A stretch of DNA of 64,000 bases from Achaetomium macrosporum. Lineage: Eukaryota > Ascomycota > Sordariomycetes > Sordariales > Chaetomiaceae. Below the pieces are notes generated by a model. That model had not been told where the DNA came from, ran no database searches, and saw only the letters and a list, made by a program, of their open reading frames with translations. Each line of letters opens with the position of its first letter. The stretch's first letter is position 1. This document shows positions 10,615 through 22,916 of this stretch, piece by piece. The DNA lies in assembly GCA_033296875.1 (NCBI GenBank), contig MU860079.1, positions 1 through 64,000 of the forward strand, read 5' to 3'. The position numbers and the translations under genes are program-made.

Positions 10615-12953
10615 TCAACCAAATCTTTTCTTGTTCTTCTTGCGCAATCGGGTGCGGATAACACCCGGATCGTTCTCCTTCTGAACATCCTCCCCACCCA
10701 ACTCAACGGCGTTCCGTCGCTCCTCGTGCTTTCGGATTCGCTCTTCATAAAACGACATCCCTGCTTCGTCCTGGGCGATCTGTTCCCTATCCGTGTCTTC
10801 CCAGCCGATGTGCCGCAGGATGCTGCCAACGAGGAATTGGTATCTCGGATGGATACTGATCTTAGCAGTGACGTCCACGTTTTCGATGCCTTCAACCCCG
10901 GTGATGCGCTGCAGTCCCGCCAGGCCAAAGTCAATGCTGCTGGTCCGATATAGGAATCCCAGGAGGTAATCATTCTCCGAATACACGTTGACCAACCGTC
11001 CCGAAACCACGCTCTTCATGGCACACCACACCATGGGTTCCGAAGGCGCGGGCGTCCCCATCATGACTGCGTTCTCGACGAGGCCAAACGCACGCCTCTC
11101 GGCCAGGCACATCAAGCAGGAATAAACGGCGCGGGCGCCCAGACTGTAACCAATCAGCGAAACGCCGCGCTCGCCCTGTGCTTTGCCCATGATGACGTCG
11201 GCAAGAGCAGCGCCAAGCTTGTCGGCTCGGACCATGCCATTGTTCCAGTTATTGTCGATGATCTTGCTGATTTTGAGAAGGCCGGCGGGCCAGCGATTGT
11301 CGGCCAGGTTGGAGAAAACTGGCCCAGCCTTGTTAGCCTTCCCTGCGGGGTGGTTAAAGGAACTGGAACGGGGCTCACTGGTCCGAGCCATAATCTCCTT
11401 CTTTGCCATGGACCACGCCGCGCTCCTGACGAGTGTATCGAACGACAAGCCCAACTTGGTTAGGGCGTCGAGCTCCCATCGAACGGCATACACTTCGCTC
11501 TGCTTTCCCAAGCACCTCCAGTGGTTGGCAGGATCATCGGCCTTACTCGCCAGCCAGCCGCCGACGCCGAGGACGACCCGGAGACGACGGCTCTCCGGGG
11601 CGATCTTGCCGATCTCAAAACGGTCTTCGATGAAACCACGGAGCGGTATGAAGGCGAAATCACCTACGTCCTTGAGGTAGTGCTCCATCATCTTGCCGCT
11701 GGCTCTGGAACCGGTAATGGCGAACAAAGTCCCCACCGCCAGAGCGTTATCACCCATTGATCCGAGAAGTCCGGCTGCAGCCGTGCTTGGAATGCTAGCT
11801 GCTCCCAGAACCGATCCGATACCTGCCTCCACGAGTGGCTCAGCAAGACCGCCAGCTAATCCGCCGGCAGGGATCACCATGCCAGCTTTCCATTTTTTGA
11901 CGGTCTTGCCATCCTCAGTCTTCTTCGGCGCCAGAAGCTCCGGTGGGATGGATTTGGCGACTTGAGACAAGGCTTCACCCACGCGAAGCTCGTCCTCTGC
12001 CAGAATACGAAGAGGCAGACCTAAAGAGGAGGTGATGTTGAGGAGCAGCACACGGGTATAAGCGTTGTAACTCTCTAGTGAGAGCAGGAGGAGAACCAGT
12101 GCATGCAGCAGGAGGCACCGCTTCTCTGCCTCCAGCGAGGACAGCGACGTCGGGGTCGGCGGGTAAAGCTGCGTCAGTACGGGATCGGCTTCCAGAGTGA
12201 CTACGGGGGTAGGCGGGGCCTTTGGACCTGCCGTATGGTCAGTCAGCAAACAGACATGCGAGCGGCTCATGTTTGGCGCCTACCGGTCGATTTGCCTTTT
12301 CTGTTCAGCGGCGGTCGTTTCTTTGATCCAGAAGATGGTTGGCCGGGTTGACTAGGCTGAACCTCGGGGGCCTTCTTGACGGATATCTCACCGACTCTCC
12401 GATGGACAGCCGTTTGCCACTTCTTGAAATGTTGCAGGGCCTCCTTTTTCAGCTCCGGAAGTCGTGGGGTGGCGCTGTCTTCCTCGCTTGGCTTATCGGC
12501 AACGAGTGGGTTGGCATCGCGCTTGTCTTTGGCCCGACCTGCCTTCTTGGAGCGGCTGGGCTTGATGCTCTCCTTCTGGTTCCCGCGAATTTCGCTCAGC
12601 GGATCGCTGAGGGTCAGATCTTTGAGATAATATGGCAGCTGGCTCCAGAAGGTGACGCGTGATGGCCGGGGATTTTCATCGCCGGGAACGGGATCAAAGA
12701 GCCGAGTGACTTGGCTCTCCATAGACTCGGTCACGCTGCTGATGAGTGCGTTCAGTTCATTCTTCTCGGCGGGATTCAGCACTGAGCTGAAATCTGCCTC
12801 ACGCCTCAGGGTGTTGGACCGCAGCTTGCCGCCGGGAGGCATGTCGGTGGTAGTGTCGCCGGATGTTGTTTGCTCGTTTGTTATTTTGGTCTTCTCGGGA
12901 GATGCTGGGTCATTCACCTCGACCGACTGCGGGCAGTCTTTAAGGTCGTCCAT
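10615..12953 (-). CDS. TMCO4/DUF726 family membrane alpha/beta-hydrolase
   Basis: Member of the family that includes human TMCO4 and yeast Mil1 (YFL034W). Biochemical substrate is not known to me, but the fold is a serine hydrolase. Two exons, 12284-12953 and 10615-12227, joined across a 56-nt intron (12228-12283; CTGAC branch, CAG acceptor), give 760 aa. The N-terminal 220 residues are polar and probably disordered. A helix-rich hydrophobic segment follows (LLLHALVLLLLSLES and glycine-rich stretches near GGLAGGLAEP) that should be membrane-associated. The catalytic half contains GYSLGA (nucleophile elbow G-x-S-x-G), an S-E-N-D acid candidate and a late His in SIHPRYQ. The C-terminus is basic. 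The start is the first in-frame ATG of a long open exon. Confidence 0.88.
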
Positions 12954-14453
12954 TTTCAGAGCAGGAAGGGACCCGCAGGGCCCGGCGATTGCCTCCTCTG
13001 ATTTAGGTCGAGAAGCGGCGGCACATCCGGCGAATCGCGCGGTCCGCTGGTCGTGGGTAACAAGGAAAGAAGGCAGTCGCAGCTGCCCCGATTTCGACCG
13101 ACTTGCGGAACCTCAAGGTTGAAATGAATGGATGTGGATCGTCACTGCTCTTTGAATGACGGCGACCAGCTTCACCCTTTCAGAAATGGAAGCACGCAAG
13201 TCATTGAGTCACCTTTAACGCGAAGTTGACTGTTTGCAGTGCCGGGAAGCTGCCTGCCTTCTGCGGTGAGGTCAGACCTCCGGTTGGCATATCCCCAAAG
13301 GACTTTCAGGGCGACTTGTTTACGATGCGACCGCCTTCCGCGAGCTGGCTAGTGAAGGGAAACCAGCGGTGACGACAATGCTGAGGTTCTGAATGAAGGG
13401 TTTATGGAAAGGAAGTGGCCACAGTGTTGGCCTGGAAAGTGCGAGGCCTTCTCGAGTAACCAGGCTATCAGCCGACGTTGTTCAGGAAATGGCATTGGTG
13501 TCACATTCACAAACACTTCGCTTTTGCACAGCAAGAAACACACATATGGATATTCTACTTGGGTGAGTTTAAGGCAAAAACAGTTCCTAACTGACAATTT
13601 TGTGCGTGAGCCCAAACGGAGACCACCCCAGTCTACACACCGGATATCAGCAGCATCACAATGCTGCTCACAAGGCAGATCCCAGCTTGAGGGATAGTTG
13701 CAACTACAATGCAGCCGATGAGAAGCTATAGATCTTGGTATCTGGACCACGATCGCAAATGCTATAATCGCGAAGATGGGACGACACATAAGATTGAGGC
13801 TCAAGTTCACGCCAATCGAAATGCAACGGCAACCTTTGTGTACAAGGCGGCGCACAACATTGAGTTGCGGAAGCCACACGTCCTTCTAAGTCCGTTGGCC
13901 TTTCTGTCCAAACCTCCTAGAAGTTGTCATGTGCCAATTCCTCGAGAAGGAATGTGATGCCTTTGTCGTGCCGGTGCTACTGGTCGTTTGATGGTGGGCT
14001 GCCCCCTGGTCAAGCCCAGGGGCCCGAGTCAATCTGGAGTGTTTCCAGAAATCCGGGGTCGATTCCGGATTTTCGCCCCACATCAACTGCCGTCATTGTC
14101 CGTACGCTGCACTGACGTTTGTTTCCCTCGACCCAAATTCTTGGCTCCAGCAACCGCCCTCTTTCGAACCGTCAATAAAACCCTGGCACTCCCCCTTCGG
14201 CGGTTCACAAATCTGCCTTTACCGTCTTCACCGAAAGACTGAACGCAAGTTTCAGTTTCGACATTCTGACCTTGGGAGCGACTTCGACAAAACGCCTTCT
14301 GTGATCTACCGCAGCGACAGACGACTTCGACCGTTTAGTTGGCTGATAAACAACAATCACCACTTGGGCGGCTCAACTCGCAATCGCCGCATAGAGTAGT
14401 GCCAGTCTCACACGCATAAGCTGCCAGCGCATCCTACGTTCCAGCAGCACAAA
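12954..14453. other. Divergent intergenic region, 1.5 kb
   Basis: Separates the start of the DUF726 gene (minus) from YPI1 (plus). A 176-codon minus-strand frame at 13349-13879 has no recognisable domain and an unusual cysteine-rich composition, so I do not call it. Promoters of both neighbours must lie here. Confidence 0.35.
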
Positions 14454-15043
14454 ATGGCGTCTCTGGCCCCGCAGCAACGCCCACAGCCAACCCCCAGCCA
14501 AACCGCGACTACAACTCTATCTACCGCGCAACAGACCCAGACCCAAACGCAAGCCATCCTCCGCCTGCGAGGAGCTCGCGCACCATCATGTCGGAAAGTA
14601 AAATGGCGGGAGGACGTGGTGGACAATGAAGGACTAAACAAGAAGAAATCAAAAGGTGAATAGCAATCACACCCCACTGCAACCTGGCCGAAGGATAAGG
14701 TGACTGACAAACAATCAAACAAACAGTCTGCTGCATCTACCACCGTCCCCGCGACGTAGATGAATCGAGCGATGACTCTTCCTCTTCCGACTCCTCCGAC
14801 TCAGACTCCGATTCCGACAGCGGGGTAAAGGGTGGTGATGGCGACGGGAACAAGCCAGGCCACGAATGCGACGGGCATCACCACCACTCACATGGAAGAG
14901 GGAGGGGTGCAGGAGAGCAGAGAAGAAGGAAGCGGCAGCCGAGTCCGAACGCCTACGAGAAGATGCCGCGGTATAAACCTAAAAAGGACGGGGCTGCCGG
15001 TAATGGTGGCAAGGGGCAGGGTGAACCGACACAGAGGGCATGA
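14454..15043 (+). CDS. YPI1: Type 1 phosphatase regulator Ypi1 (inhibitor-3 family)
   Basis: Small nuclear regulator of protein phosphatase 1 (Glc7), homologous to yeast Ypi1 and human PPP1R11. Exon 1 is 14454-14655 and exon 2 is 14727-15043, with a 71-nt intron (CTGAC branch, AACAG acceptor). The product is 172 aa. The family core spans the splice site: LRLRG...R-KVKW-REDVVDNEGLNKKKSK, then VCCIYHRPRDVDESS. KVKW is the RVxF-type PP1 docking motif. CCIYHRP is the hallmark second motif. An acidic Ser/Asp tract (DSDSDSDSG) and a His-rich, Lys/Arg-rich tail follow. The splice is required, because unspliced translation stops two codons into the intron. It is convergent with the DENN gene. Confidence 0.93.
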
Positions 15044-15904
15044 AGCGGGTATGGGAGGGAATTGGGTTAGGAATGGGAAGCATTTACCGGGCGTGGGTCA
15101 TGGGTTTCGCATTAGGAGGCGTAAGGGCCAGGTTTGTTTCGTTACCAGATGGGACTGAGGTGCAGTGGTGCGCCGCTCGGAAAGGATGCGAAGATTTTAC
15201 AGCTCTAGACAGCAAGCCGATGTACATAGGACATCTCGTCTTTGCTGGTTCTGTATAGATGGATTCCAAGCCCTCGAGAATTGGCCTTACCACCATCTTT
15301 GCTCAGGGTTATCATCCACCCACTCAAGCACTCATTTAACGAGACAGGGCAGAGAAGAGAAGAACCTGCAACTGCTCCTTCTTCCCCTGGTAAACCCTCC
15401 TCGTCTAAGAACAGAAACCAAGGTAGTGAGTCCTTCACTCAATGCTTCTCAGCTGTTACTAGTATCCGTTCTTTTTTGTGCTATGTCCGTTCCATTCCAC
15501 CCATCGCACAGCCCCTTCCAAAGAATAAAGATTACAATGCCTATCGTACAAACAAAATTACATTGTCCGTCCGTTTCTTTGCATTCTTCCCTTTGATGAT
15601 GCCCCCTGAGTTTATCGAAATGAACGGAATGAGCCACAACTTCGCCAGAATCGGGGTCAAACCCTCGCTACTGGCTGCTTGGTCCCTTCCTTCCCTAACA
15701 CACATGGGACCCGGACAGTTTGTGAAATTCTCTGCTTGCTGGCAATCACACCACCCACCTACCACCACCACTTTACTCCTTTTTTCCCATTGTCTCTGCA
15801 ACATGATCCCCCGCCACCATAATGATCTGACGTGACGTGCCCCGATAAAACGAGCAGCAGCAGCCTCCCCATCAAACTGCCCCTCCAATGATGACCTGAA
15901 CCCC
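15044..15904. other. Convergent 3' region, YPI1 and DENN gene
   Basis: 861 nt between two stop codons facing each other. Overlapping short frames only. An AATAAA-like word near 15527 could serve polyadenylation of YPI1. Confidence 0.4.
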
Positions 15905-18900
15905 CTACTGCGGCACGCTAAAATCCGGCGTCGGCGGTCCCAGCATACTAGCGACCTGCTTCCTGATCAGGCCCCTGACCCTGCCCTGCTCAGGCCGCGG
16001 CACGCCCTGGATCGCCCGCGGCTCCCTCATCAGGCTGGGATCGAGGCGCAGGGGGACCCGCGTGATGACGCTCCGGTAGTCGCCGTTGAACTTGGCCGAG
16101 GGCACGGGGACCGAGGCCGTGCGCCAGATGTGGTCGGTCGTGTCGGACAGGTAACCGGGGGGCTTTACGGCCCGGTTCGCGGAGGGGGCGGCGCTGAAGC
16201 CGCCGCTGCCTAGGTAGCCGCCGTGGGAGGCGCGGAGGGTGGAGAGGCGGGAGAGCCCGGCGGAGAAGGCGGGGCGCCCGCGGGCCTTTTTGGCGAGGAT
16301 GATCTCGTCGAAGAGGCGGATCGCGGGGTCTGAGGCGGGCTGGCGCTCGCGCTCGTGGATGAATTCGTTGAATGCTGCGGTGACGTTTTGTTAGCTTGGT
16401 GACGGTGTAAGGGCGGATGGATTGGGTGCTTACCTTGCGTGTCCCTCATCATGGTAGCGTACTCTTGCTGGTCGTAGGGGAGGCTGCGGATGAATCCGTC
16501 CATGTCAAATGCGTACAGCTGGCCGTTGGCCTTCTGCTCCCTGGATGGCCGGCCGAGATGCTTGCGGTAGGTGTACAACAAACTGGCCATGCAGCGGACA
16601 AATGCCGCTCGGACACGGTCGGGGTGGAAAGCCTCCGGGCATACCAACGATACGAATCCCAAGCAGCGGTTGTGAGCCAAACAGTTGCATCCACTGCACT
16701 TGTAGAGACCGTCCCCTTCAGACCGGTCCTCGCAGACAGTGCAAGTCGAGTTGCTCTCGGACGCGTTCCACTGGAAGCAGTGACCCTCCACCCAGACTGT
16801 GTTCTCCGTGTTCTTCACCGGCTGGACCGTCATGCTCGGCATGATGGTGGAGGCGGCGATGGTCGACTGCGCGTAGGTCGAAGGAGCATAGCCTCCAAAC
16901 GAGGATTGCGAGTCGATCGAGATCGCGGATATGGACAGGTTCTGGCTGTGCCCGTTCAGGAACGGGAGGCTTGGCCGGTGTACTGGTCCATGGTGCCTAT
17001 CCACGTTGAACGACGAGCTGCGCCTAGACTTCTCGTCGAAATGCCCGGACCGCTTCTCCTTGAGAGTCTGAGCGAACCCGGAGTCGCTACGTGACACGGG
17101 TGTAGTAGGCATTGGCGGGAAATTCATGGAGACGGGCGACACGGACGAAGGTGGGCTGCCTTTGCTTGATTTCGCAGTGGGCGGCCGATCCAGCTTGCTG
17201 GGATCGGCCTTGGCCTTCGCGAAGGCGTTGAAGAGAGGCGTGCGGATAGAGCTGGGCGAGTCTGGCTCACCAAATGTGGATGAGTTCTGTATCACCCACT
17301 TGCCCAGTGAGCTCTTTACGGGGCTCGGGTTGAAGATCGCCTCGTTCTCGGCCGAATACGCGTCGTAGGGAAATGCTTCCACGGCATAAGGAGGCGGTCC
17401 CGGAGTAACGCCGTACCGCAGACGGTGAGGAGCAGCTACCTGAAGCAGGGAGAGGAGCTTTCGACGGTGCTGCCGCGGTAGACTAACAGGGTGTGCCGTG
17501 GCGTCGATGAGATCCCTGTCAAGATCGACAAGAACGTAATCGTCATCAGGAAGCTCAATCTTGTCGTATCGTCGCTCCACACCCACAATGTAAGGGCACG
17601 GCGCTTCGAGGGCGGAGATGAGCCGGGCGGGCAGGACCGGGATGAAGATGCTCGCCCATTTCAAGGGGTAGAGGAGGTTGGCCAGTGCATGGCACGCAAG
17701 GTGCAACATGCCAGTGTGTGACGAGAGGAAGATGATGCGAGCTTCGGACATGGCGTACTCGAACAGGAGCACGATATTCTCCAATGAGAGACATCTGAAG
17801 AGGGCATAAAGATCGATGCTCCGCGATCCTGGTATCTCGTTGACTGCCTCCGAGCGCGCGTACAGCCGCAGTTCACGCACACTCAATTCCACCTGGGTCA
17901 GCGAGCTCAACGGGCTGAAAGCCTCGGTGCAGAGGTTGACCACGTAGCGTTCTAGGGGCTGCCAGCGCCCGACCTTAGGGGAGCTTGGCGGGATCCGCAA
18001 CACGGCGCCGTCGGTCATGGGAACCACAACCGCTCTGAGCCACTCCTTCCAGAAGCCCATCTTGGAGGGATCCCTGCCGAGGATCCCAAACGCTCGCGGC
18101 GTCCAGAGACCCGTCTCGCCGGCGGTGAGCCCGTCGATCTTGGACGCTGCGCCGTGTCTGAGAGGCCGCAACATCTCTGTCATCAGCGCGATCTTCTCCT
18201 CCACGGCACTGATCTGTTCGTCCAGCGATTCCCTGGCCGCCGATCCCGAGGGCACAGTGCCCAGTTTCGCAAGGAGTTGAGACAGATGTGCTCGCTCGGC
18301 AGCGAGGCGGCCGCCCAGACTGGCAGCGAGCTCCCTTTCCTCGTTGCTCATGTGTCTTTGCCGCCACCGCTCGCACCGCTTCTCAACCTCTTCAGCCACC
18401 TCCGCCGTCAGCGCCGTCCAGACAATGATGGTGATGCCGTAGATCTTGGAGTTGTCGTCCGACGTCATAGTGAACCCGTGCCAGGTCGAGCGTGGCCGCT
18501 CGTCGGAGGACACGATCTGGATGTCGTTGGGGAAAGCGAACATGGGCACGTAGTCTGGAAATTTCCCCCTTCTGGCCAGCTCGTCCGCCGAGGCATCTCG
18601 TTGGGGATATCTATCAAGCAGGACCGGCTCGAACCGTCTCTTGAGCGGATGCATGTCGGGGTCCAAGTTCAAGGGTTCGGGAGGGGGGATGACCGAGTTG
18701 TAATTGCTAAGGCGCTTGGCCGTTCGAATAGAAGCTAGAAAACACAGCAGTCAGTACGGATGAAGGCCGAAAAGGCCAGTGTTATAGAGAGCAGAGCGGT
18801 TGTTCTCCGCGGGTACATACCCGTTCTTGGGGGCATGGGCTGCTTCCTCACACTGCTCATGTCCCTAAAACTCATCTTGCGCCGGATGCTGCCACGGATG

Positions 18901-19523
18901 CTCCGAAGAGGGCTCTTCCTCCCATTCTGGTCGGCGTCGTCGGCCTTGAGCTTCTCTGTCCTCGGGTTCACCATTGGTGGTCTCGACTGAATCCTCGCAC
19001 CCGCACTGAAGGTTAGATCGTCCAGAAAGTCCTCCCGTTCGGCGGCGAATTTGAGTAGGGCCTTGTCAAAGTCAAAGTCAGGAGGCACCCCGTCGAACCC
19101 AATCCCCTCCCCTCCGCCGAAGCCATTCATTCCAGGGGCACTGTTGCCATTGGTATTAGCGTCGGTACTGTTGTTGCCGAAATCCGGCGGTGGTATTGGT
19201 CGGATCGTTGCACTGCTCCGGTTGCTCCGGGTGTTGCCGTCGTCTTCCTCCGAGATCCGGCCCTCGCCGCCAGAAAGCGAGGGAGACTGTGAAAGTTTGG
19301 AGACGGTCGAGAGGCGGTTGGCCGAGTTCTGGCGGGAATGCCGAGCCGTGGCCCGCGACGGAGTGGCTACCGAGCTGTCGGTAGCCTCCCCCTCGCCATC
19401 CTCGACGATCGTATCGTCCAACTGTTGAGGCTGTAGGGGGTCCAGGCCATCGTCGTATTTGATGTGCTCTATTCCGGCGATCCAGAAGTAGTCGGCGAGC
19501 GGCGTGGAGGAGTTATTGGCCAT
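15905..19523 (-). CDS. DENN-domain protein with a C1 zinc finger (Rab GEF-like)
   Basis: Probable Rab guanine-nucleotide exchange factor. Exons 18821-19523, 16434-18734 and 15905-16374, introns of 86 and 59 nt, 1157 aa. Residues 1-230 are polar, with Ser/Asn-rich stretches. A uDENN segment lies near residues 265-330 (FPDYVPMFAFPNDI...), the cDENN core near 490-570 (SLENIVLLFEYAMSE...RIIFLS), and dDENN shortly after. A disordered Ser/Pro region follows. At about 886-934 there is a perfect C1 pattern, H-X12-C-X2-C-X11-C-X2-C-X4-H-X2-C-X7-C, a zinc-binding lipid/diacylglycerol-type domain. The C-terminus contains a predicted helical DENN-associated part. The third exon is fixed by a clean splice (CTAAC branch). 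DENN plus C1 suggests membrane recruitment through lipid; the target Rab cannot be read from sequence. Confidence 0.88.
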
Positions 19524-22500
19524 CGTACATCACTCTCCCGGCGGGTGTAATGCTTGTTTGCTCCTCCAGTATTTTAATTCTGAGATCTTGTTTCCTCGCC
19601 TCGAAGCCCTGCCAAGTGAGCTGCGGTCACCGGTGGTCGGGTCGGTTCTCGGTATCGTGGGGGCCGAGGGGTATTATCGCTCTCCGAAGATCGAGAACTC
19701 GTGCACGCGGTGTGGTTCAAGACCACAACTTCGTGCAACCGCGTAAGGACCGTAAAAGGTCCTCTCGCCGACCTAAAACGTCCAATGCACAATACCAGGT
19801 CAAGCACCCAAATCGTGAGGCAGAGGACGGCCGAAAAGTGACCAGTTGTCGGTGAGGCGGGAGGTGCGAGGTCTTGGAGATGGGCCCCGGGCGATGGGAC
19901 GAGCCAAAATCGGAGAATTGCGACAAAAATGCCCACTTAAAGTCTGCTTCGTATCGCCCGCGCCGCTCAGTCACGGCCTTTCCGGTAGCTAAACTGAAAG
20001 ATGTGGCGTTTGGAGCACCCGTTGAAGTTACCGTGGGAATCTCAACTTTTTTTTCTGTGAGATTTCTCACTTGGGTTGGATTGCCTCTTGTCTGCATTTA
20101 GGCCCGATGTTGACCCCTGTAATTGAGCTGCAGGAGGTGCGGCACACTCGCAAGCCCCTGCATGTTTAGTTTAGGTGACCCCGGCCAACTCGCTGTTGGG
20201 TCGGGTGTTTATGCAGACCCAGCACCATCTCACCTCCTGTGGGTTGATGGGAATCCATTGCTGGACACGAATCGTTACAGTCGGTCCAGGCCATTCTCAT
20301 CTCCCTCAAATTCAGGCATCCACCTTCGGTTACAGGATATGGAACTTCACATTCATGGGCATCGAGCGCCTCTCCCGTCCTCAAGACTCTGGGAAGTGCC
20401 GCCCCCGCCCTTTAGCGTTGACCCTAGCGGGGCGTTGCCGCCCACTGCTCAGGACGCGGCGGTTGAGTGACTAACGTTAAGTGGAGGGAGCTACGCGTTG
20501 CCCTGAGCTAAAGAAGGAGATGGATGTTTTCCGAGCGGCAATGGAGTCGCCCACACCTCTCAGCAGCGCCCCCACCAACGAATGGCTGCACATACACCAT
20601 GTTTCGCCGGCTAAGTCTTGGTAATCGTGGACGGTTCAATCCCAACTTTCTGGGCCATTGGGAGTAAAGAAAGCCGTGTACCAACATACAGATGCAGGCG
20701 CATTATTTATCTAATCTCCTTCGACTTCAGGCAGTTATTCGCGACACGAGGCGCTTTCGGGCTCGATCAAACAACGATATGGAGGGTGTTCTGGGGACTA
20801 TCAAGGGTCACCCAAGAGTTCCGAAACAGGACCACACTTCGCCGATCGAATGCGACGACGAGAGGCCGAAAAAATTCGGGGTGTCGAACCCTCGGACACT
20901 CGCGTCTTCCACTCATTGTTCACAAAACTATACTGGCGTGTGCTCGTCACAAAAGTCTTTCGTCTCCGATATGTTGACAGTGACGCGCTGCTTGACTGCA
21001 TTGTTCCTGAAGAAGGAAACGTTTGGATCTGTCATTGGGGTTTTCGCCACTGCATGTCGACCATCTTGAGAGTCTGGAATGGCTGCAGACGACGCCTCTT
21101 CCTGCAGCCGATAGGCTAGATGAGGTACGGAGCGGAGCAAAAAGGAGCGAGCGAATCTGAGCCGTCGCTGGCAAAACTGCAGGCGGCTGTTTTCGAGAGT
21201 TGGGTGCCACATGGCAGCGCCATGTCGTTTCTGTCTTCCGTGCCGGACGACAGCATCCCTGAAGACCCAGAATTTCGAACCACCCAGCTCCCAAACCCCG
21301 CGAAGACGGCGTTCATGATGCAGCTCGCTACCGTCGCACTGCATGGAGCCTTCCTCGACGGCACTCCTCCTGTTCCGTCGACGCAATTCATGCGGTCCCG
21401 TCTTCACGGCGATACACGGAACTACGTTGATAGCGATAGGCCTCGATTTGCTCACGGCATCCCTGCAAGCGCCCCCAACTGGCACATACGAAGGGTTTCT
21501 GCATTGCTTCAGCTCCGAGCTGGTCGGCAGAACGGCCGTTGGCCCTGGCAGCGTGCAGTCACCTCTCCAGAGTGTCGTCGACGATCAGTCCCGATACGGA
21601 CCCGTGGGATGCAACCTTTCTCGGCAAGAGCAGGGGTCTCCAGAGGCTGTGGGCATGTGGGGGAGAAACTCCAGATCAGTCCCCTGGATTGTTCGATCGC
21701 CCATCGTCATGATCGTTGCTCCACGGCCACCGCAGCTTCTCCACTGACCGGCTAAACTGGGAAATCACGTTTCTGCTGATCAGAGCCTGCATGATATTGT
21801 TGATCATTGGCATCGGCTGTGTCCCATTTACCTTGTTGCGAATGAACTGAGTCAACAGAACGCGCGCAAGGAATCCAACAGGTAACTGAGTTAGCGCTGT
21901 GCACCCTTCAAATCCAACTGCGTCCCCAACCAATGGAGACAGTTAAGTTGTTTTGGTCTTCCCTCGCGAAAAGAATACAAATCAGGCTCGGATACACCGC
22001 TAGGAGACAACAGGGGCAGGATAACACAGCATTTTGCCCAGACGGTGCAGAAAAGGCTTGAACCCGCTGCTCTGTCTGATCACGAACACGGTCACGGGAA
22101 GGAACTTCCAAAAACCTGGTTGACCTTCCCAAGGTTGCCGCACTAACCGGTCTCAGGGATCCTTGCTATAGCTAACCCAAGCTCCCGTCGCTATTCATTT
22201 GGCTGGTCTCATGAGGCGCGTGCCACCTATGTATATCCGTAGTACACTATGTGCCCGTGTAACTGTAGATCGCCCCGACGGGAATCGAGCTCCACTTTGA
22301 ACGACACAGATCTGTAGCAAGCCATGGCCGCGCAAGAGATATGGAGGGAAGGGTCGGCAAGCAGTCGTAGTTTCCATAGTCTGCAACAAGGAACTTGGCC
22401 ATGGCTAGAGTATGGCAGAGGTGGCCCCCCTGGTTCTAAGGTATAAGCATGACTGAAACCCGTGTAACCGAACTAATATCGAACGGGCGTTGAGCCGGCC

Positions 22501-22916
22501 GGCTAAGATCATGGATACGTCCCGAATTCTCGGGAAGCTGAAACGAAGAACACTGTGGGAAGGCTGGCAACTAGCCGTCCAAGATAGCCTGATCGAATGA
22601 CCTTGCACAATGGAATCAGCTTGGAGGCGATGAACAGTCACCGCCGGGCCGGAACGAGGTAGCGGTGTAAGAAAAGGAAATCTAGGGGCCAAGTTCTCCG
22701 ATACCCGCAGACGCAATACGTGGTCGAGCCCTACTCGGTAGCTGAACACGAATCATTAGATCTTCCCAGGCGTCCCACAGAGAGTTGAACTCAATGTCTG
22801 CTCTCCATTACGTGAGAGCCTTCTCATTCCATAACCCCGACTTAGCATCCCTAGCAAATTGACGAGCAAACCTACAGCAACTGCCCGCCATACCTTAATT
22901 CCCGCTCCCTCGGCCG
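19524..22916. other. Gene-poor stretch of 3.4 kb
   Basis: Holds the DENN-gene promoter at its left end and the 3' end of the TRAPPC13-like gene at its right end. The most protein-like stretch is on the plus strand from about 21120. It is an ATG frame whose first 100 residues look ordinary (FESWVPHG..., PNPAKTAFMMQLATVALHG), and it appears to continue in the +1 frame from about 21400 (TTLIAIGLDLLTASLQ). That could be the relic of a gene, but I recognise no family. No terminal inverted repeats, transposase or reverse transcriptase motifs were seen. Confidence 0.35.

Noticed and set aside
13349..13879. 176-codon minus-strand frame upstream of the DUF726 gene
   Set aside because: No domain, no splice or start context, odd Cys-rich composition. 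Left as non-coding.
22250..22320. tRNA-like B-box word on the minus strand
   Set aside because: Contains CTCGATTCCC, but no flanking stems form and there is no A box, so it is not a tRNA.
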